NCBI RefSeq assembly: GCF_007671675.1
Contig: NZ_VCGW01000006.1
Coordinates: 1-64,000 of the forward strand
Length of the DNA: 64,000 nucleotides
From: Marinobacter maritimus
GTDB taxonomy: Bacteria; Pseudomonadota; Gammaproteobacteria; Pseudomonadales; Oleiphilaceae
Direction: 5' to 3'
Part shown: positions 29,363-39,591 of the stretch, piece after piece
How positions within the stretch are numbered: the stretch's first letter is position 1
Layout of the letters: the number at the start of each line of letters is the position of its first letter
Program-made: the position numbers and the translations under genes
The notes under the pieces: generated by a model
Databases searched by the model: none
Told to the model about the DNA's origin: nothing
What the model saw: the letters and a program-made list of their open reading frames with translations, nothing else

Positions 29363-30955
29363 TTACCTCTGGAGGAAATGTCTTACCCGCACCCCTGCCA
29401 GCGCCAGAACAAGGAAATAGGCGCCACTGGCAGCCACCACCATCATTCCCATATAAAGTGAACGCTCAACGCCGCCTGCCGACAGCCAGCGCATGACCGG
29501 CATGTTCAGCCAGAGAATAACGCCAACCATGGCAGCATTCGCAAGGCCAATCTGCACAAAATATTTCCCCCAGCCGGGCTGGCTTTGCCATGCACCCTGC
29601 CGTTTGAGCCCGCGCCAGAGCAGAACCGCATTAAGCCAGGCCGACAGCGACGTCGCCAACGCCAGGCCAGCGTGGGCCAAAGGTACGATGAGCGCCAGAT
29701 TGAAAACCATGTTGGCGACCATGGCAATGATCCCGATTTTTACCGGCGTACGGGTGTCTTGTCGCGCGAAAAATCCCGGCGCCAGAACCTTGATCACCAT
29801 AAAGGCGAGCAGCCCGGCGGAATAGGCCCGTAAGCTCTGTGCCGACATGACCACATCCCTGTCGGTAACCTCACCATAATGAAACAGGGTTGCGATCAAG
29901 GGTTCGGCCAACAACCCCAGCGCCAGAGCGGAAGGCACCCCGATAATCAGCACCGCACGCACGGCCCAGTCCAATGTAGCGGCAAACTGATCTGTGGAGG
30001 CTGCGGAGTGCTTGCGCGACAGGCTCGGCAGAATCACCGTCGCAATGGCAATACCGAATACCCCCAAGGGCAGCTCGGAAAGCCGGTCTGAATAATACAG
30101 CCAAGATACGCTGCCGGTTTGCAGGAAGGACGCCAATACTGTATCCAGCAGAAGATTGATCTGGCTGACCGACACCCCGAACAGCGCCGGCACCATGAGC
30201 TTGAGGATGCGACTGACACCCTCATGTCGATAGTCAACCCGTGGCCGGGGCATGAGTCCCAGCCGCATAAGAAACGGTAACTGGAAAAACAGCTGTAGCG
30301 CACCGGCGATGAACACACCCCAAGCCAGAGCCATAACCGGCTCACTCATTAGCGGGGTAAGATAAACAGCCGCACCGATCATCGCTAAATTGAGCAAAAC
30401 CGGCGTAAAAGCGGGTACCGCGAAACGGTCGTAGCTGTTGAGAATACCGCCGGCAAACGCCGTCAGAGAAATCATCAACAAATACGGAAAGGTAATGCGC
30501 AGCATGTCGCTGGTCAGCGCAAATTTGATGTCATCATCCAGGAAGCCGGGTGCAAACACGGCGGTCAAAAGTGGCGCGCCGAGCATGGCCACCAAGGTGA
30601 TGCCCAGCAGCACAAGTCCAAGCGAGCCGGCTACCGCATCTACCAGACGCTTTACATCAGAAACCGGGCGGTTCTCACGATAGGATGACAACACCGGCAC
30701 AAACGCCTGTGAAAAGGCACCTTCGGCAAAAAGCCGGCGTAAAAAATTGGGAATCTTGAACGCAACGAAGAAAGCGTCTGCACCGGCACCGGCACCAAAA
30801 TAGCGGGCGATCACCATATCCCGCACCAGACCCAGCACCCGGGATAGCATGGTCATCATGCCCACCAAACCGGAAGACCTAAGCAGACCGGGCACTTTGG
30901 CAGGCGGCTTTTTTTTCGGTTGCTTTTTCGGCAAAGGTTCAGGTTGCGATGACAT
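29363..30955 (-). CDS. murJ: Lipid II flippase MurJ
   Basis: Inner-membrane flippase of the MOP superfamily that moves lipid II to the periplasmic face for cell-wall synthesis. It has about fourteen hydrophobic helices and the MurJ signature SRVLGLVRDMVIARYFG at the start. The N-terminal tail is proline/lysine rich (PKKQPKKKPPAKVP), an unusually basic extension. Start at the ATG 30955 (MSSQPEP) gives 530 aa. Confidence 0.95.
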   Translation of the reverse strand: MSSQPEPLPKKQPKKKPPAKVPGLLRSSGLVGMMTMLSRVLGLVRDMVIARYFGAGAGADAFFVAFKIPNFLRRLFAEGAFSQAFVPVLSSYRENRPVSDVKRLVDAVAGSLGLVLLGITLVAMLGAPLLTAVFAPGFLDDDIKFALTSDMLRITFPYLLMISLTAFAGGILNSYDRFAVPAFTPVLLNLAMIGAAVYLTPLMSEPVMALAWGVFIAGALQLFFQLPFLMRLGLMPRPRVDYRHEGVSRILKLMVPALFGVSVSQINLLLDTVLASFLQTGSVSWLYYSDRLSELPLGVFGIAIATVILPSLSRKHSAASTDQFAATLDWAVRAVLIIGVPSALALGLLAEPLIATLFHYGEVTDRDVVMSAQSLRAYSAGLLAFMVIKVLAPGFFARQDTRTPVKIGIIAMVANMVFNLALIVPLAHAGLALATSLSAWLNAVLLWRGLKRQGAWQSQPGWGKYFVQIGLANAAMVGVILWLNMPVMRWLSAGGVERSLYMGMMVVAASGAYFLVLALAGVRVRHFLQR

Positions 30956-31091
30956 TCGGGCTTTAGTCCGGTTGCACACTCATTTTGGCCGGGTATTTCG
31001 GGAATTACCTGCATCCCCGCTGAACCCGTATCCGGCGAGCCGGGAGTTTACCACAGCCCTTTTGAATCATGGGATCAAATGGGGTTTGGTA

Positions 31092-31120
31092 TTGACATTT
31101 ACACGTTTGGGCGGCATAGT
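31092..31120 (+). promoter_or_regulatory. rpsT promoter
   Basis: -35 TTGACA (31092-31097), exactly 17-nt spacer, -10 CATAGT (31115-31120). It lies about 135 nt before the rpsT start, in the 299-nt gap between murJ and rpsT. That gap holds nothing else I can identify. Confidence 0.6.
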
Positions 31121-31254
31121 TCCGCGTCATTTATTTCGACGCGCTGGTTATGGGCGCGCCCGCGATTTCAGGGATCCTCTGGATGGTATTTTGCCCAGAG
31201 TTTTCCGTACGAATCATTCAGTAACGAATTTTCAGTACTTTCAGGAGTTTTACG

Positions 31255-31524
31255 GTGGCAAATACCCCGCAAGCCAAAAAGCGCGCACGTCAGAACGAGA
31301 AGAACCGCAAGCACAACGCAAGCCTGCGCTCCATGACCCGCACTTACATGAAAAAAGTTCAGACCAAAATTGAGTCTGGCAACTACGAAGAAGCTCAGGC
31401 CGCATTCCAGACTGCCCAGCCTATTATGGACAGCATGGTCAACAAGGGTATCTTCACCAAGAATAAAGTAGCTCGCCAGAAGAGCCGCATGAGCACCAAG
31501 ATCAAAGCACTGAAAAGCGCCTGA
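31255..31524 (+). CDS. rpsT: 30S ribosomal protein S20
   Basis: Small basic ribosomal protein, 89 aa, binding the 5' domain of 16S rRNA (ANTPQAKKRARQNEKNRKHN at the start). The start codon is GTG, with AGGAG seven nt upstream. In E. coli rpsT begins with UUG and the weak codon is part of autoregulation; the GTG here could serve similarly, which is inference. Confidence 0.97.
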   Translation: MANTPQAKKRARQNEKNRKHNASLRSMTRTYMKKVQTKIESGNYEEAQAAFQTAQPIMDSMVNKGIFTKNKVARQKSRMSTKIKALKSA

Positions 31525-31560
31525 TAGCGTCTTGCGCTAGCTAAAAGCTCTTGTTGCTAT

Positions 31561-31589
31561 AAAAAAACCGGCTCGCAGCCGGTTTTTTT
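31561..31589. terminator. Bidirectional terminator between rpsT and proB
   Basis: AAAACCGGCT / AGCCGGTTTT stem with a three-nt loop, flanked by A7 and T7 tracts; it serves two convergent genes. Confidence 0.9.
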
Positions 31590-31607
31590 ATTTCAAATAA
31601 TTACTTT

Positions 31608-32732
31608 TCAGACAATTATCATGTTATCGCGATGAATCATCTCTTCGTCGGAAATATAGCCCAGAATTTTCGCAATGCTGTTGCTTGAACGACCGGCTAT
31701 TGCACCCGCTTCACCTGCATCGTAATTCACCAGCCCGCGAGCAACCTCAATACCTTTTTGATCAACACAGGACACCATCTCGCCACGGCGAAACTGACCG
31801 GCAACGCTTTTGACTCCGACAGGGAGAAGGCTGCGCCCACCCTGACGAAGCACTTTCACCGCGCCATCATCGAGCGTCAGCTTGCCGCGAGTCTGCAGAT
31901 GGCTTGCCAGCCACTGTTTACGCGCCGCAATCCGCCCCTGTTCAGGAAGCAGTAAAGTACCCAGAACATCCCCCTGGTGCAGCCGGGTAAGAACACCCTC
32001 AATGCGGCCACCCACAATCACCGTGAAGGCTCCGGATCGCGCTGCAAGGCGCGCGGCACGGAGTTTGGTCTGCATACCGCCGCGACCCAGAACTCCGGCG
32101 CTGCCGCCGGCCATGGCATCCAACTCGCGATCACTGGCGAGCCGTTCGGTCACCAGACTGGCATCCGGGTTCTTGCGTGGATCTTTATCAAACAGGCCAA
32201 GCTGGTCGGTGAGAATAATCAGGCCGTCTGCCTCAACCACATTAGTAACCAGCGCGCCCAGGGTGTCGTTATCACCAAATCGGATCTCATCGGTAACCAC
32301 CGTGTCGTTCTCGTTCACGATAGGCACAACACCAAAATCCAGCAGAGCCCTGAGCGTGCTGCGGCCGTTCAGATAACGCTTGCGATCAGAAAGGTCATCA
32401 TGGGTCAGCAGAATCTGGGCAGTATGAATACCGTGGCGCTTGAATTCTGCCTCCCAGGTCTGCACCAGCCCCATCTGACCCACAGCGGCGGCGGCCTGCA
32501 ATTCATGCAACTGCTCCGGGCGCTTCTTCCAACCCAGGCGGCTCATCCCTTCAGCCACTGAGCCCGAAGAAACCACAACCAGCTCAACGCCTTGTTTGAC
32601 CAGCGCCGCCATCTGATCCACCCAGAGCCCAAGCGCTGGCACATCGAGGCCACGGCCATCATTGGTCAGAAGGGCACTTCCAATTTTCACCACCAGGCGG
32701 CGTGCCTGATGCAGCTGTGCGCGTTGAGTCAT
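31608..32732 (-). CDS. proB: Glutamate 5-kinase
   Basis: First enzyme of proline synthesis, phosphorylating glutamate. Amino-acid kinase domain ([15 protein letters not shown], then [18 protein letters not shown]) followed by a C-terminal PUA domain (about 280-374). I choose ATG 32732 (374 aa), with GAGGA some 13 nt upstream; a TTG at 32759 has no ribosome site. It follows cgtA after about 30 nt and is probably in the same transcript. Confidence 0.95.
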   Translation of the reverse strand: MTQRAQLHQARRLVVKIGSALLTNDGRGLDVPALGLWVDQMAALVKQGVELVVVSSGSVAEGMSRLGWKKRPEQLHELQAAAAVGQMGLVQTWEAEFKRHGIHTAQILLTHDDLSDRKRYLNGRSTLRALLDFGVVPIVNENDTVVTDEIRFGDNDTLGALVTNVVEADGLIILTDQLGLFDKDPRKNPDASLVTERLASDRELDAMAGGSAGVLGRGGMQTKLRAARLAARSGAFTVIVGGRIEGVLTRLHQGDVLGTLLLPEQGRIAARKQWLASHLQTRGKLTLDDGAVKVLRQGGRSLLPVGVKSVAGQFRRGEMVSCVDQKGIEVARGLVNYDAGEAGAIAGRSSNSIAKILGYISDEEMIHRDNMIIV

Positions 32733-32762
32733 GGCAGGAGCACTATCCTCAAAAGCCAAAAT

Positions 32763-33956
<1,194 letters not shown>

Positions 33957-33984
33957 TCAACCCTTCGCGCGTGGCGCATAAACT

Positions 33985-34021
33985 AAAAAGCCCCGCAGCC
34001 TCAAGGAAGCTTTGCGGGGCT
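33985..34021 (-). terminator. Terminator or attenuator between rpmA and cgtA
   Basis: Minus strand AGCCCCGCA ... TGCGGGGCT stem followed by TTTTAG. It would separate rplU-rpmA from cgtA-proB, perhaps partially, to lower GTPase expression relative to ribosomal proteins. Confidence 0.75.
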
Positions 34022-34099
34022 CCGGGTGACACTGACTTCTGACTGTAACAGCAGAATATCAGCGCTACCCAAGGTTCGACAGAACCGGATCGCCGCTGC

Positions 34100-34363
34100 T
34101 TACGCAGCAGCTGGAACGATGCTTACGAACTTGCGGTTCTGTGGACCTTTCACTTCGAACTTGACCTGGCCGTCTGCTTTCGCGAACAACGTGTGGTCTT
34201 TACCGAGGCCAACATTGACGCCGGCGTGGAAACGGGTTCCGCGCTGACGAACGATAATGCTGCCTGCAGATACTGATTCGCCGCCGTAGCGCTTCACACC
34301 AAGTCTTTTCGACTCGGAATCGCGACCGTTACGGGTACTACCTGCTGCTTTTTTGTGAGCCAT
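34100..34363 (-). CDS. rpmA: 50S ribosomal protein L27
   Basis: 87-aa ribosomal protein whose N-terminus reaches the peptidyl-transferase centre. The family start [20 protein letters not shown] and [16 protein letters not shown] are intact. It has no cleavable N-terminal extension of the Firmicute type. It is 35 nt downstream of rplU. Confidence 0.97.
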   Translation of the reverse strand: MAHKKAAGSTRNGRDSESKRLGVKRYGGESVSAGSIIVRQRGTRFHAGVNVGLGKDHTLFAKADGQVKFEVKGPQNRKFVSIVPAAA

Positions 34364-34398
34364 GACAAGCCTCCTGATTAAGGGGTTTTTCCCGGGAC

Positions 34399-34710
34399 TT
34401 AGCCCTGAATACCCGTGATCTTGACTTCAGTAAACCACTGACGGTGGCCCTGACGCTTCATTGAATGCTTGCGACGACGGAATTTGATGATGTTGATCTT
34501 GTCGTGACGACCGTGGCTAACCACCTCGGCAGTAACTTTGGCACCATCAACTACCGGCGCGCCAACTTTGAAGTTGTCGCCATCAGCGATCAGCAGAACG
34601 CGATCAAACTCGACGTTGCCACCGGTTTCAACTTCAAGCTTCTCCAGTTTCAGAGTTTCGCCTTCTTTAACACGGTGCTGTTTACCACCGCTAACAATAA
34701 CTGCGTACAT
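34399..34710 (-). CDS. rplU: 50S ribosomal protein L21
   Basis: 103-aa ribosomal protein, binding 23S rRNA with L20. Starts [20 protein letters not shown] at 34710, preceded by GGAG; the upstream eight codons in frame lack support. The basic C-terminal segment [16 protein letters not shown] is intact. First gene of the rplU-rpmA unit. Confidence 0.97.
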   Translation of the reverse strand: MYAVIVSGGKQHRVKEGETLKLEKLEVETGGNVEFDRVLLIADGDNFKVGAPVVDGAKVTAEVVSHGRHDKINIIKFRRRKHSMKRQGHRQWFTEVKITGIQG

Positions 34711-34819
34711 TAACGTTCTCCGCGATTGACCCATCCCTGCTCTTATCCACCTGGTTCTAAGGGAAGCGCTTTGGCAACCCTATAGCAGGGAGCGCAGGTT
34801 GGGATGAGTTGGGCGCGTG

Positions 34820-34848
34820 ATTGTACGAAAAGGCGCCCAGCAATACAA
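34820..34848 (-). promoter_or_regulatory. rplU-rpmA promoter
   Basis: Minus strand -35 TTGTAT (34843-34848), 17-nt spacer, -10 TACAAT (34820-34825). It lies about 110 nt before rplU and just left of the divergent ispB promoter. Confidence 0.55.
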
Positions 34849-34854
34849 GCCAAG

Positions 34855-34883
34855 TTGACACTAACCTCGGCAATACCTAGCAT
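34855..34883 (+). promoter_or_regulatory. ispB promoter
   Basis: -35 TTGACA (34855-34860), 17-nt spacer, -10 TAGCAT (34878-34883), about 77 nt before the ispB start. Its -35 lies only 6 nt from the -35 of the divergent rplU promoter, so the two may compete for polymerase. Confidence 0.55.
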
Positions 34884-34959
34884 TGCCGCGTTCTGCCTGT
34901 ATTATCAGCATACTAGGTAGCGACACAACTACGACATCAGCAAGGGATTCAAAAGCCGC

Positions 34960-35928
34960 ATGACAGCCCCGAGCATTTACGACACCGTGGCAGACGACTT
35001 CAGCCGCGTTAATGACCTGATCATCCAGCGACTTTCCTCCGATGTTCCCCTGGTAGAGAAGATAGCCCAGTACATTATCGAAAGCGGCGGTAAGCGCTTG
35101 AGGCCTCTACTGGTTTTGCTTTCCAGCCGGGCCGCGGGTTATAGCAAGGATGAGCATCTCAAGCTGGCCGTGGTGATCGAATTTCTTCACACCGCGACAC
35201 TGCTCCATGACGATGTTGTGGATACATCGGACATGCGCCGTGGCCGAAGCACGGCGAATGCTAACTGGGGGAATGCCCCCAGCGTGCTAGTAGGTGATTT
35301 CCTCTACGCCCGCGCGTTCGAGATGATGGTTGAGCTAAAAAGCCTTCCTATTATGGAAATCCTGTCTCACGCCACGGCGGTAATTGCCCAAGGCGAAGTC
35401 ATGCAGCTGATGAATGTAAAAAACCCGGACATTACCGAAGATCAGTACATGACCGTGATCCACAATAAAACCGCCATGCTGTTCGAAGCTGCCTCCCATT
35501 CCGGCGCCTTGCTCGCCAACGCAGACGATGCCCAGGAGCGGGCTCTGAAAAACTACGGTAAACACCTGGGGCTGGCCTTCCAGTTAGTTGACGACGTTCT
35601 CGATTATCGTGGCGATGCCGAAGCCATGGGCAAAAACGTTGGCGACGATCTTGCGGAAGGCAAAACCACCCTGCCCCTCATCCACGCCATGGCTCACAGC
35701 AGTGAAGAAAACCGGCAACTCATACGCCAGGCCATACGCAAAGGCGGGCTGGATAACCTGCCAAAGGTTCTCGAACTTATTGAAGCTTCCGGGGCGCTGG
35801 AATACACCATGGAGCGGGCTATAGCCGAAGCGGCAAAAGCCTCAGACACTCTGAGTGCGCTTGCCGCCTCACCCCACAAAGATGCCCTGCAACTACTGAC
35901 TCAGGTCGCCGTGGCGCGAGTCAGTTAA
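34960..35928 (+). CDS. ispB: Octaprenyl (polyprenyl) diphosphate synthase
   Basis: Trans-prenyltransferase that makes the ubiquinone side chain; 322 aa. The two Asp-rich motifs are visible: LLHDDVVDTSDMRRG and FQLVDDVLDYRGD. It is divergent from rplU, as usual. Its stop codon overlaps the stop of the opposing hydroquinone reductase gene (shared TTAA at 35925-35928). The chain length (C40, or C45 in Pseudomonas) cannot be read from the sequence. Confidence 0.95.
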   Translation: MTAPSIYDTVADDFSRVNDLIIQRLSSDVPLVEKIAQYIIESGGKRLRPLLVLLSSRAAGYSKDEHLKLAVVIEFLHTATLLHDDVVDTSDMRRGRSTANANWGNAPSVLVGDFLYARAFEMMVELKSLPIMEILSHATAVIAQGEVMQLMNVKNPDITEDQYMTVIHNKTAMLFEAASHSGALLANADDAQERALKNYGKHLGLAFQLVDDVLDYRGDAEAMGKNVGDDLAEGKTTLPLIHAMAHSSEENRQLIRQAIRKGGLDNLPKVLELIEASGALEYTMERAIAEAAKASDTLSALAASPHKDALQLLTQVAVARVS

Positions 35929-36908
35929 AGACTGTCGCGACCGTGGGGAGCCGTGAAATCCAACTGCGGCCCCACCGGCACAACCTGGGTGGGGTTGATG
36001 GTCCGTTGGCTCACATAATAGTGGCGCTTGATCTGATCAATACTCACTGTATCAGCCACTCCAGGCACCTGATACAACTCCCTCACGTAACCTGAAAGCG
36101 CCGGAAAATCACTGATGCGCTGACGGTTGCACTTAAAGTGACTGTAGTAAACCGCATCAAACCGAACCAACGTCGTGAACAGTCGCCAATCTGCCTCTGT
36201 TAAAGCACTCCCAGCCAGATAACGTTGCCCAGACAGCCTGGCTTCCAGCCAATCCAGCGAACCGAACAACGCAGAGTAGGCCTCTTCATACTGCGCCTGA
36301 GCCGTGGCAAAACCTGCCTTGTAGACGCCGTTGTTAACCGTGTCGTACACACGTTCATTCACCGCATCAATCTCGGCCTGCAAAGCCTCCGGATAGAAAT
36401 CCAGATCAGCGTTCACACCGGGCAGACCATCAAATGCCGAGTTGAACATGCGGATAATATCCGCCGACTCATTGCTGGCTATGGTGTTCTGGTGCTTATC
36501 CCACAAAACCGGAACCGTCACCCGCCCAGAATATTCCGGTGCTGCCCTAGTATAAATCTGATGCATGAAGCGAAAATCGTGCAAATCATCTGCGTGTAAG
36601 CTCTCACCGGGCCGGAACTCCCAGCCATTCTCCACCATATCCGGATGCACAACGGATACAGAAACATGGGCCTCAAGCCCCTTCAGCTTCCGGAAAATCA
36701 ACGTGCGGTGAGCCCAGGGACAGGCCAGAGACACGTAAAGATGATAACGCCCCGACTCAGCCTTGAAACCGCCCTCACCCGCCGGCCCCGGCGAGCCATC
36801 CGCCGTCACCCAGTTCCTGAACCGCGCGGCTTCACGCTCAAATTTGCCACCGGTTTTGCTGGTGTCATACCACTGATCGTACCACTTACCGTCGACGAGA
36901 AGACCCAT
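35925..36908 (-). CDS. yqjG: Glutathionyl-hydroquinone reductase (YqjG/ECM4 type)
   Basis: Xi-class glutathione transferase that removes glutathione from glutathionyl-hydroquinones. The catalytic CPWAHR motif is at C63-P-W (VSLACPWAHRTLIFRKLKG), and a C-terminal all-helical GST domain follows with the YYSHFKCNR segment. 327 aa from ATG 36908; a GTG-type extension of four codons is possible. It is divergent from a LysR regulator 102 nt away, which may control it. The stop codon overlaps that of ispB. Confidence 0.9.
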   Translation of the reverse strand: MGLLVDGKWYDQWYDTSKTGGKFEREAARFRNWVTADGSPGPAGEGGFKAESGRYHLYVSLACPWAHRTLIFRKLKGLEAHVSVSVVHPDMVENGWEFRPGESLHADDLHDFRFMHQIYTRAAPEYSGRVTVPVLWDKHQNTIASNESADIIRMFNSAFDGLPGVNADLDFYPEALQAEIDAVNERVYDTVNNGVYKAGFATAQAQYEEAYSALFGSLDWLEARLSGQRYLAGSALTEADWRLFTTLVRFDAVYYSHFKCNRQRISDFPALSGYVRELYQVPGVADTVSIDQIKRHYYVSQRTINPTQVVPVGPQLDFTAPHGRDSL

Positions 36909-37010
36909 ATCCAACTCCAATAAATATCCTGATGATACAAGCAGAATAACGGCGACCCTGATAACCTCTCAAGCAAGCAATTCTGGCCAACTACCTCAGA
37001 TAATTCGAAC

Positions 37011-37922
37011 ATGCACACAGCCATCACTATAGACGCCCTGAAAGTCCTCGACGCCATCGACCGCAAAGGCAGCTTTGCCGGCGCTGCTGGCGAGCTCTTC
37101 CGGGTGCCATCGGCGATCAGCTACACCGTGCAAAAGCTCGAGGAAGACCTGAACGTATCTTTGTTTGACCGCAGCGGACACCGGGCCGTACTCACCCCGG
37201 CCGGCCTTTACCTGCTAGAGGAAGGTCGAACCCTGCTTGAAGCAGCCGATAACCTGGCTCACTCGACCCGCCAAGTTGCTCAGGGCTGGGAAACCCGGCT
37301 GCGCATCGGATTCAATTCGCTATTGCCAGCGGAGTGCCTGTTTCCGGCCGTAAAAGAATTCTACGCACTGGGTGTTCCGGTTGACGTTCAGATTACTGAA
37401 GAGGTGTTCGCAGGCACTTGGGACGCCCTTCAAAGCCGCAGGGTGGACCTTATTATTGGTGCCGACGACATCAGCAAACCTGCGGGGAACTTTACCAGTC
37501 ATATTCTTGGCAACATGACCTTTGTTTTTGCCGTCGCGCCCGACCACCCATTGGCAAGTGCAGAAGAACCGCTGAGCGAAGACGACATTTGCCGCTTTCC
37601 GGCCGCCGTTGCCGCAGACTCATCGCGCGCCCTGCCCGCTGGACATGCAGGCATTTTTCACCAACAGCGTACTCTGACAGGAGCAACTATCGACCACAAA
37701 ATCGCCATGCAGAAGGCCGGGCTCGGCGTAGGCTGGCTACCACGCGCCCGGGTGCAGGCGCTTCTTGCTTCCGGCCAACTCATCGAAAAACGGGTAGACG
37801 AACCAAGACAACCCATAGCGCTTCAGGCCGCAAGGCACACCGACGATAAAGGCAAAGCGTTGATGTGGTTCTGGCACAGACTGATCAAAGACGCGACCAT
37901 AACCGACTGGCTCGATAGCTGA
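37011..37922 (+). CDS. LysR-family transcriptional regulator
   Basis: 303 aa. Winged helix-turn-helix at the N-terminus (LDAIDRKGSFAGAAGELFRV, then SAISYTVQKLEEDLNVSLFD), with an effector-binding periplasmic-protein-like domain after residue 90. LysR proteins often control the divergent neighbour, here the hydroquinone reductase. I see no clean T-N11-A palindrome that decides an operator in the 102-nt gap. The ribosome site before the ATG is weak. Confidence 0.88.
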   Translation: MHTAITIDALKVLDAIDRKGSFAGAAGELFRVPSAISYTVQKLEEDLNVSLFDRSGHRAVLTPAGLYLLEEGRTLLEAADNLAHSTRQVAQGWETRLRIGFNSLLPAECLFPAVKEFYALGVPVDVQITEEVFAGTWDALQSRRVDLIIGADDISKPAGNFTSHILGNMTFVFAVAPDHPLASAEEPLSEDDICRFPAAVAADSSRALPAGHAGIFHQQRTLTGATIDHKIAMQKAGLGVGWLPRARVQALLASGQLIEKRVDEPRQPIALQAARHTDDKGKALMWFWHRLIKDATITDWLDS

Positions 37923-38047
37923 AGCCCTGGCACAGGCTGAGACCAAAATGGCTCCGCCGCAGAATTCTGGCAGGCAAATGAGTCAACAAGATCAACAACC
38001 GTTTCATCTATACTGCGACGAACCTTAACGACGACTGGAGCTCATTG

Positions 38048-39568
38048 ATGCGGCAGCTATCGGAACTGGACGCTTCGTTCCTGTACCTTGAATCTGCGAA
38101 CGCGCCGATGCATATCGGTAGCATCTACCTCTTTGATGCCAGCGAGCGGGATACCCCCCTCGCATTCAGCACCTTCGTTGCTTATCTGCGCAGCCGCCTT
38201 CACGTCGTCCCGGTTTTTCGCCAGCGCCTGAAAGAGATCCCTCTGCGCCTGGGTCGACCATACTGGATTGATGATCCTGATTTCAGTATTGAACGACACC
38301 TCGCTTATGTAAGTCTCGGCGAAAACAGCCGGGAGGCAAGCCTTATGACGCTTGCCTCGAGGATTCTGGAAGAACCTCTGAAGCGGGACCGTCCCCTTTG
38401 GCATATAACCTTCGTAGACGGTTTCCAGCTGGGTGACGAGAAAGCAGGCTTTGCACTCATTGTAAAGCTGCACCATGCCGCCATTGATGCGTTCAGCGGT
38501 GAGGAAATCATGGGCAAGCTGTTGGAGTATACGCCTGAGCCGCAACCCATCAGCGCACCTCGCCCCTGGCAGCCGCGCGCCGAGCCATCAGAGGAACGGG
38601 TTATGATCCAGGCCGGCGCCAACATCCTGCGCACGCCCTGGCGATTCGCCTCACTGGCAGTCGGTGCAGCGGAAGCCACTACCCGAGGACTGATCCACAA
38701 GCAGTTACGAAAAATCCCCCTGCCATTTCCTTTGTTCTCGGCACCTCACTGCCCATTCAACCAGCAGATCACGGCCAACCGCCAAATCGTATCCGCAAAG
38801 GTTGAACTATCCCGCCTCAAGGCAATCAAGGCGGCGCTGGGTGATGTCACGCTGAACGATGTGGTTTTAGGACTTTGCGCAGAAACACTGCGCCGATACC
38901 TTGGCGAGCAAGGGGCAGATACGCGCCAGTCCCTGATCGCCATGACACCTATTTCAGTGCGCTCAAGCACGCTGCAAAGGACCACTGGGAACCAGATGTC
39001 CGCGATGCTTCTGGATCTTGCCACCAGCGAATACGACCCGGCTCGGCGCATTCGCAGAATTCACTGGAACGCAGTGGCCTCAGAGCCATACCGCGAGGCC
39101 ATCGCCGCGGACCGGCTCACAGAACTTTTACCCTCCAGTATGCTGGCACTGTCGGCACGGTTGTATTCCGAATCGCAGATCGCGCAACGCTATCGGCCTG
39201 TTTTCAACCTGCCCATCACTAACGTGCCCGGACCTCAGGTACCCCTGTATCTGCAAGGTGCGAAACTGGCGCAGCAATACAATGCTGCACCGCTTTTCGA
39301 CAGCATGGGGATGGTTATTGTTGCTGTGAGTTACCAGGGCAACTTGACACTCAACTTCACCATCTGCCCGGATGTCGTGGCCGGAGGTGATTCACTCCGG
39401 GACCATGTCTGCGCCAGCCTCACAGCCATCGAGAGCGCGGCTGACGAACTGGACCCGGAGGAGATGCACACACCGCTCACAGAGACCCGAAGCCAGACAC
39501 TGGCAGACGATGCAATGGGAATACTGGAAACTGGCCTGAAGAAGCTTGTGGGCCGCCTCAGGCGATAG
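38048..39568 (+). CDS. Wax ester synthase/diacylglycerol acyltransferase (WS/DGAT)
   Basis: 506-aa acyltransferase of the family that joins acyl-CoA to fatty alcohols or diacylglycerol for storage lipid, typical of Marinobacter and Acinetobacter. N-terminal LDASFLYLESANAPMHIGS, the PLW motif (RDRPLWHITFV), the active-site histidines in HHAAIDAFSG (H142-H143, D147), and the ND motif (LNDVVLGLCAETLRRYL) are visible. The catalytic motif reads HHxxxDA instead of the usual HHxxxDG. GGAG lies seven nt before the ATG at 38048; a TTG one codon earlier is less likely. No fatty-acyl reductase gene is adjacent. Confidence 0.88.
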   Translation: MRQLSELDASFLYLESANAPMHIGSIYLFDASERDTPLAFSTFVAYLRSRLHVVPVFRQRLKEIPLRLGRPYWIDDPDFSIERHLAYVSLGENSREASLMTLASRILEEPLKRDRPLWHITFVDGFQLGDEKAGFALIVKLHHAAIDAFSGEEIMGKLLEYTPEPQPISAPRPWQPRAEPSEERVMIQAGANILRTPWRFASLAVGAAEATTRGLIHKQLRKIPLPFPLFSAPHCPFNQQITANRQIVSAKVELSRLKAIKAALGDVTLNDVVLGLCAETLRRYLGEQGADTRQSLIAMTPISVRSSTLQRTTGNQMSAMLLDLATSEYDPARRIRRIHWNAVASEPYREAIAADRLTELLPSSMLALSARLYSESQIAQRYRPVFNLPITNVPGPQVPLYLQGAKLAQQYNAAPLFDSMGMVIVAVSYQGNLTLNFTICPDVVAGGDSLRDHVCASLTAIESAADELDPEEMHTPLTETRSQTLADDAMGILETGLKKLVGRLRR

Positions 39569-39591
39569 CTGCTGGCGAAGCGCCAGGCGCT

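Noticed and set aside
36909..37010. LysR operator between yqjG and the LysR gene
   Set aside because: I could not find a dyad with the T-N11-A form that stands out, so I did not call a site.
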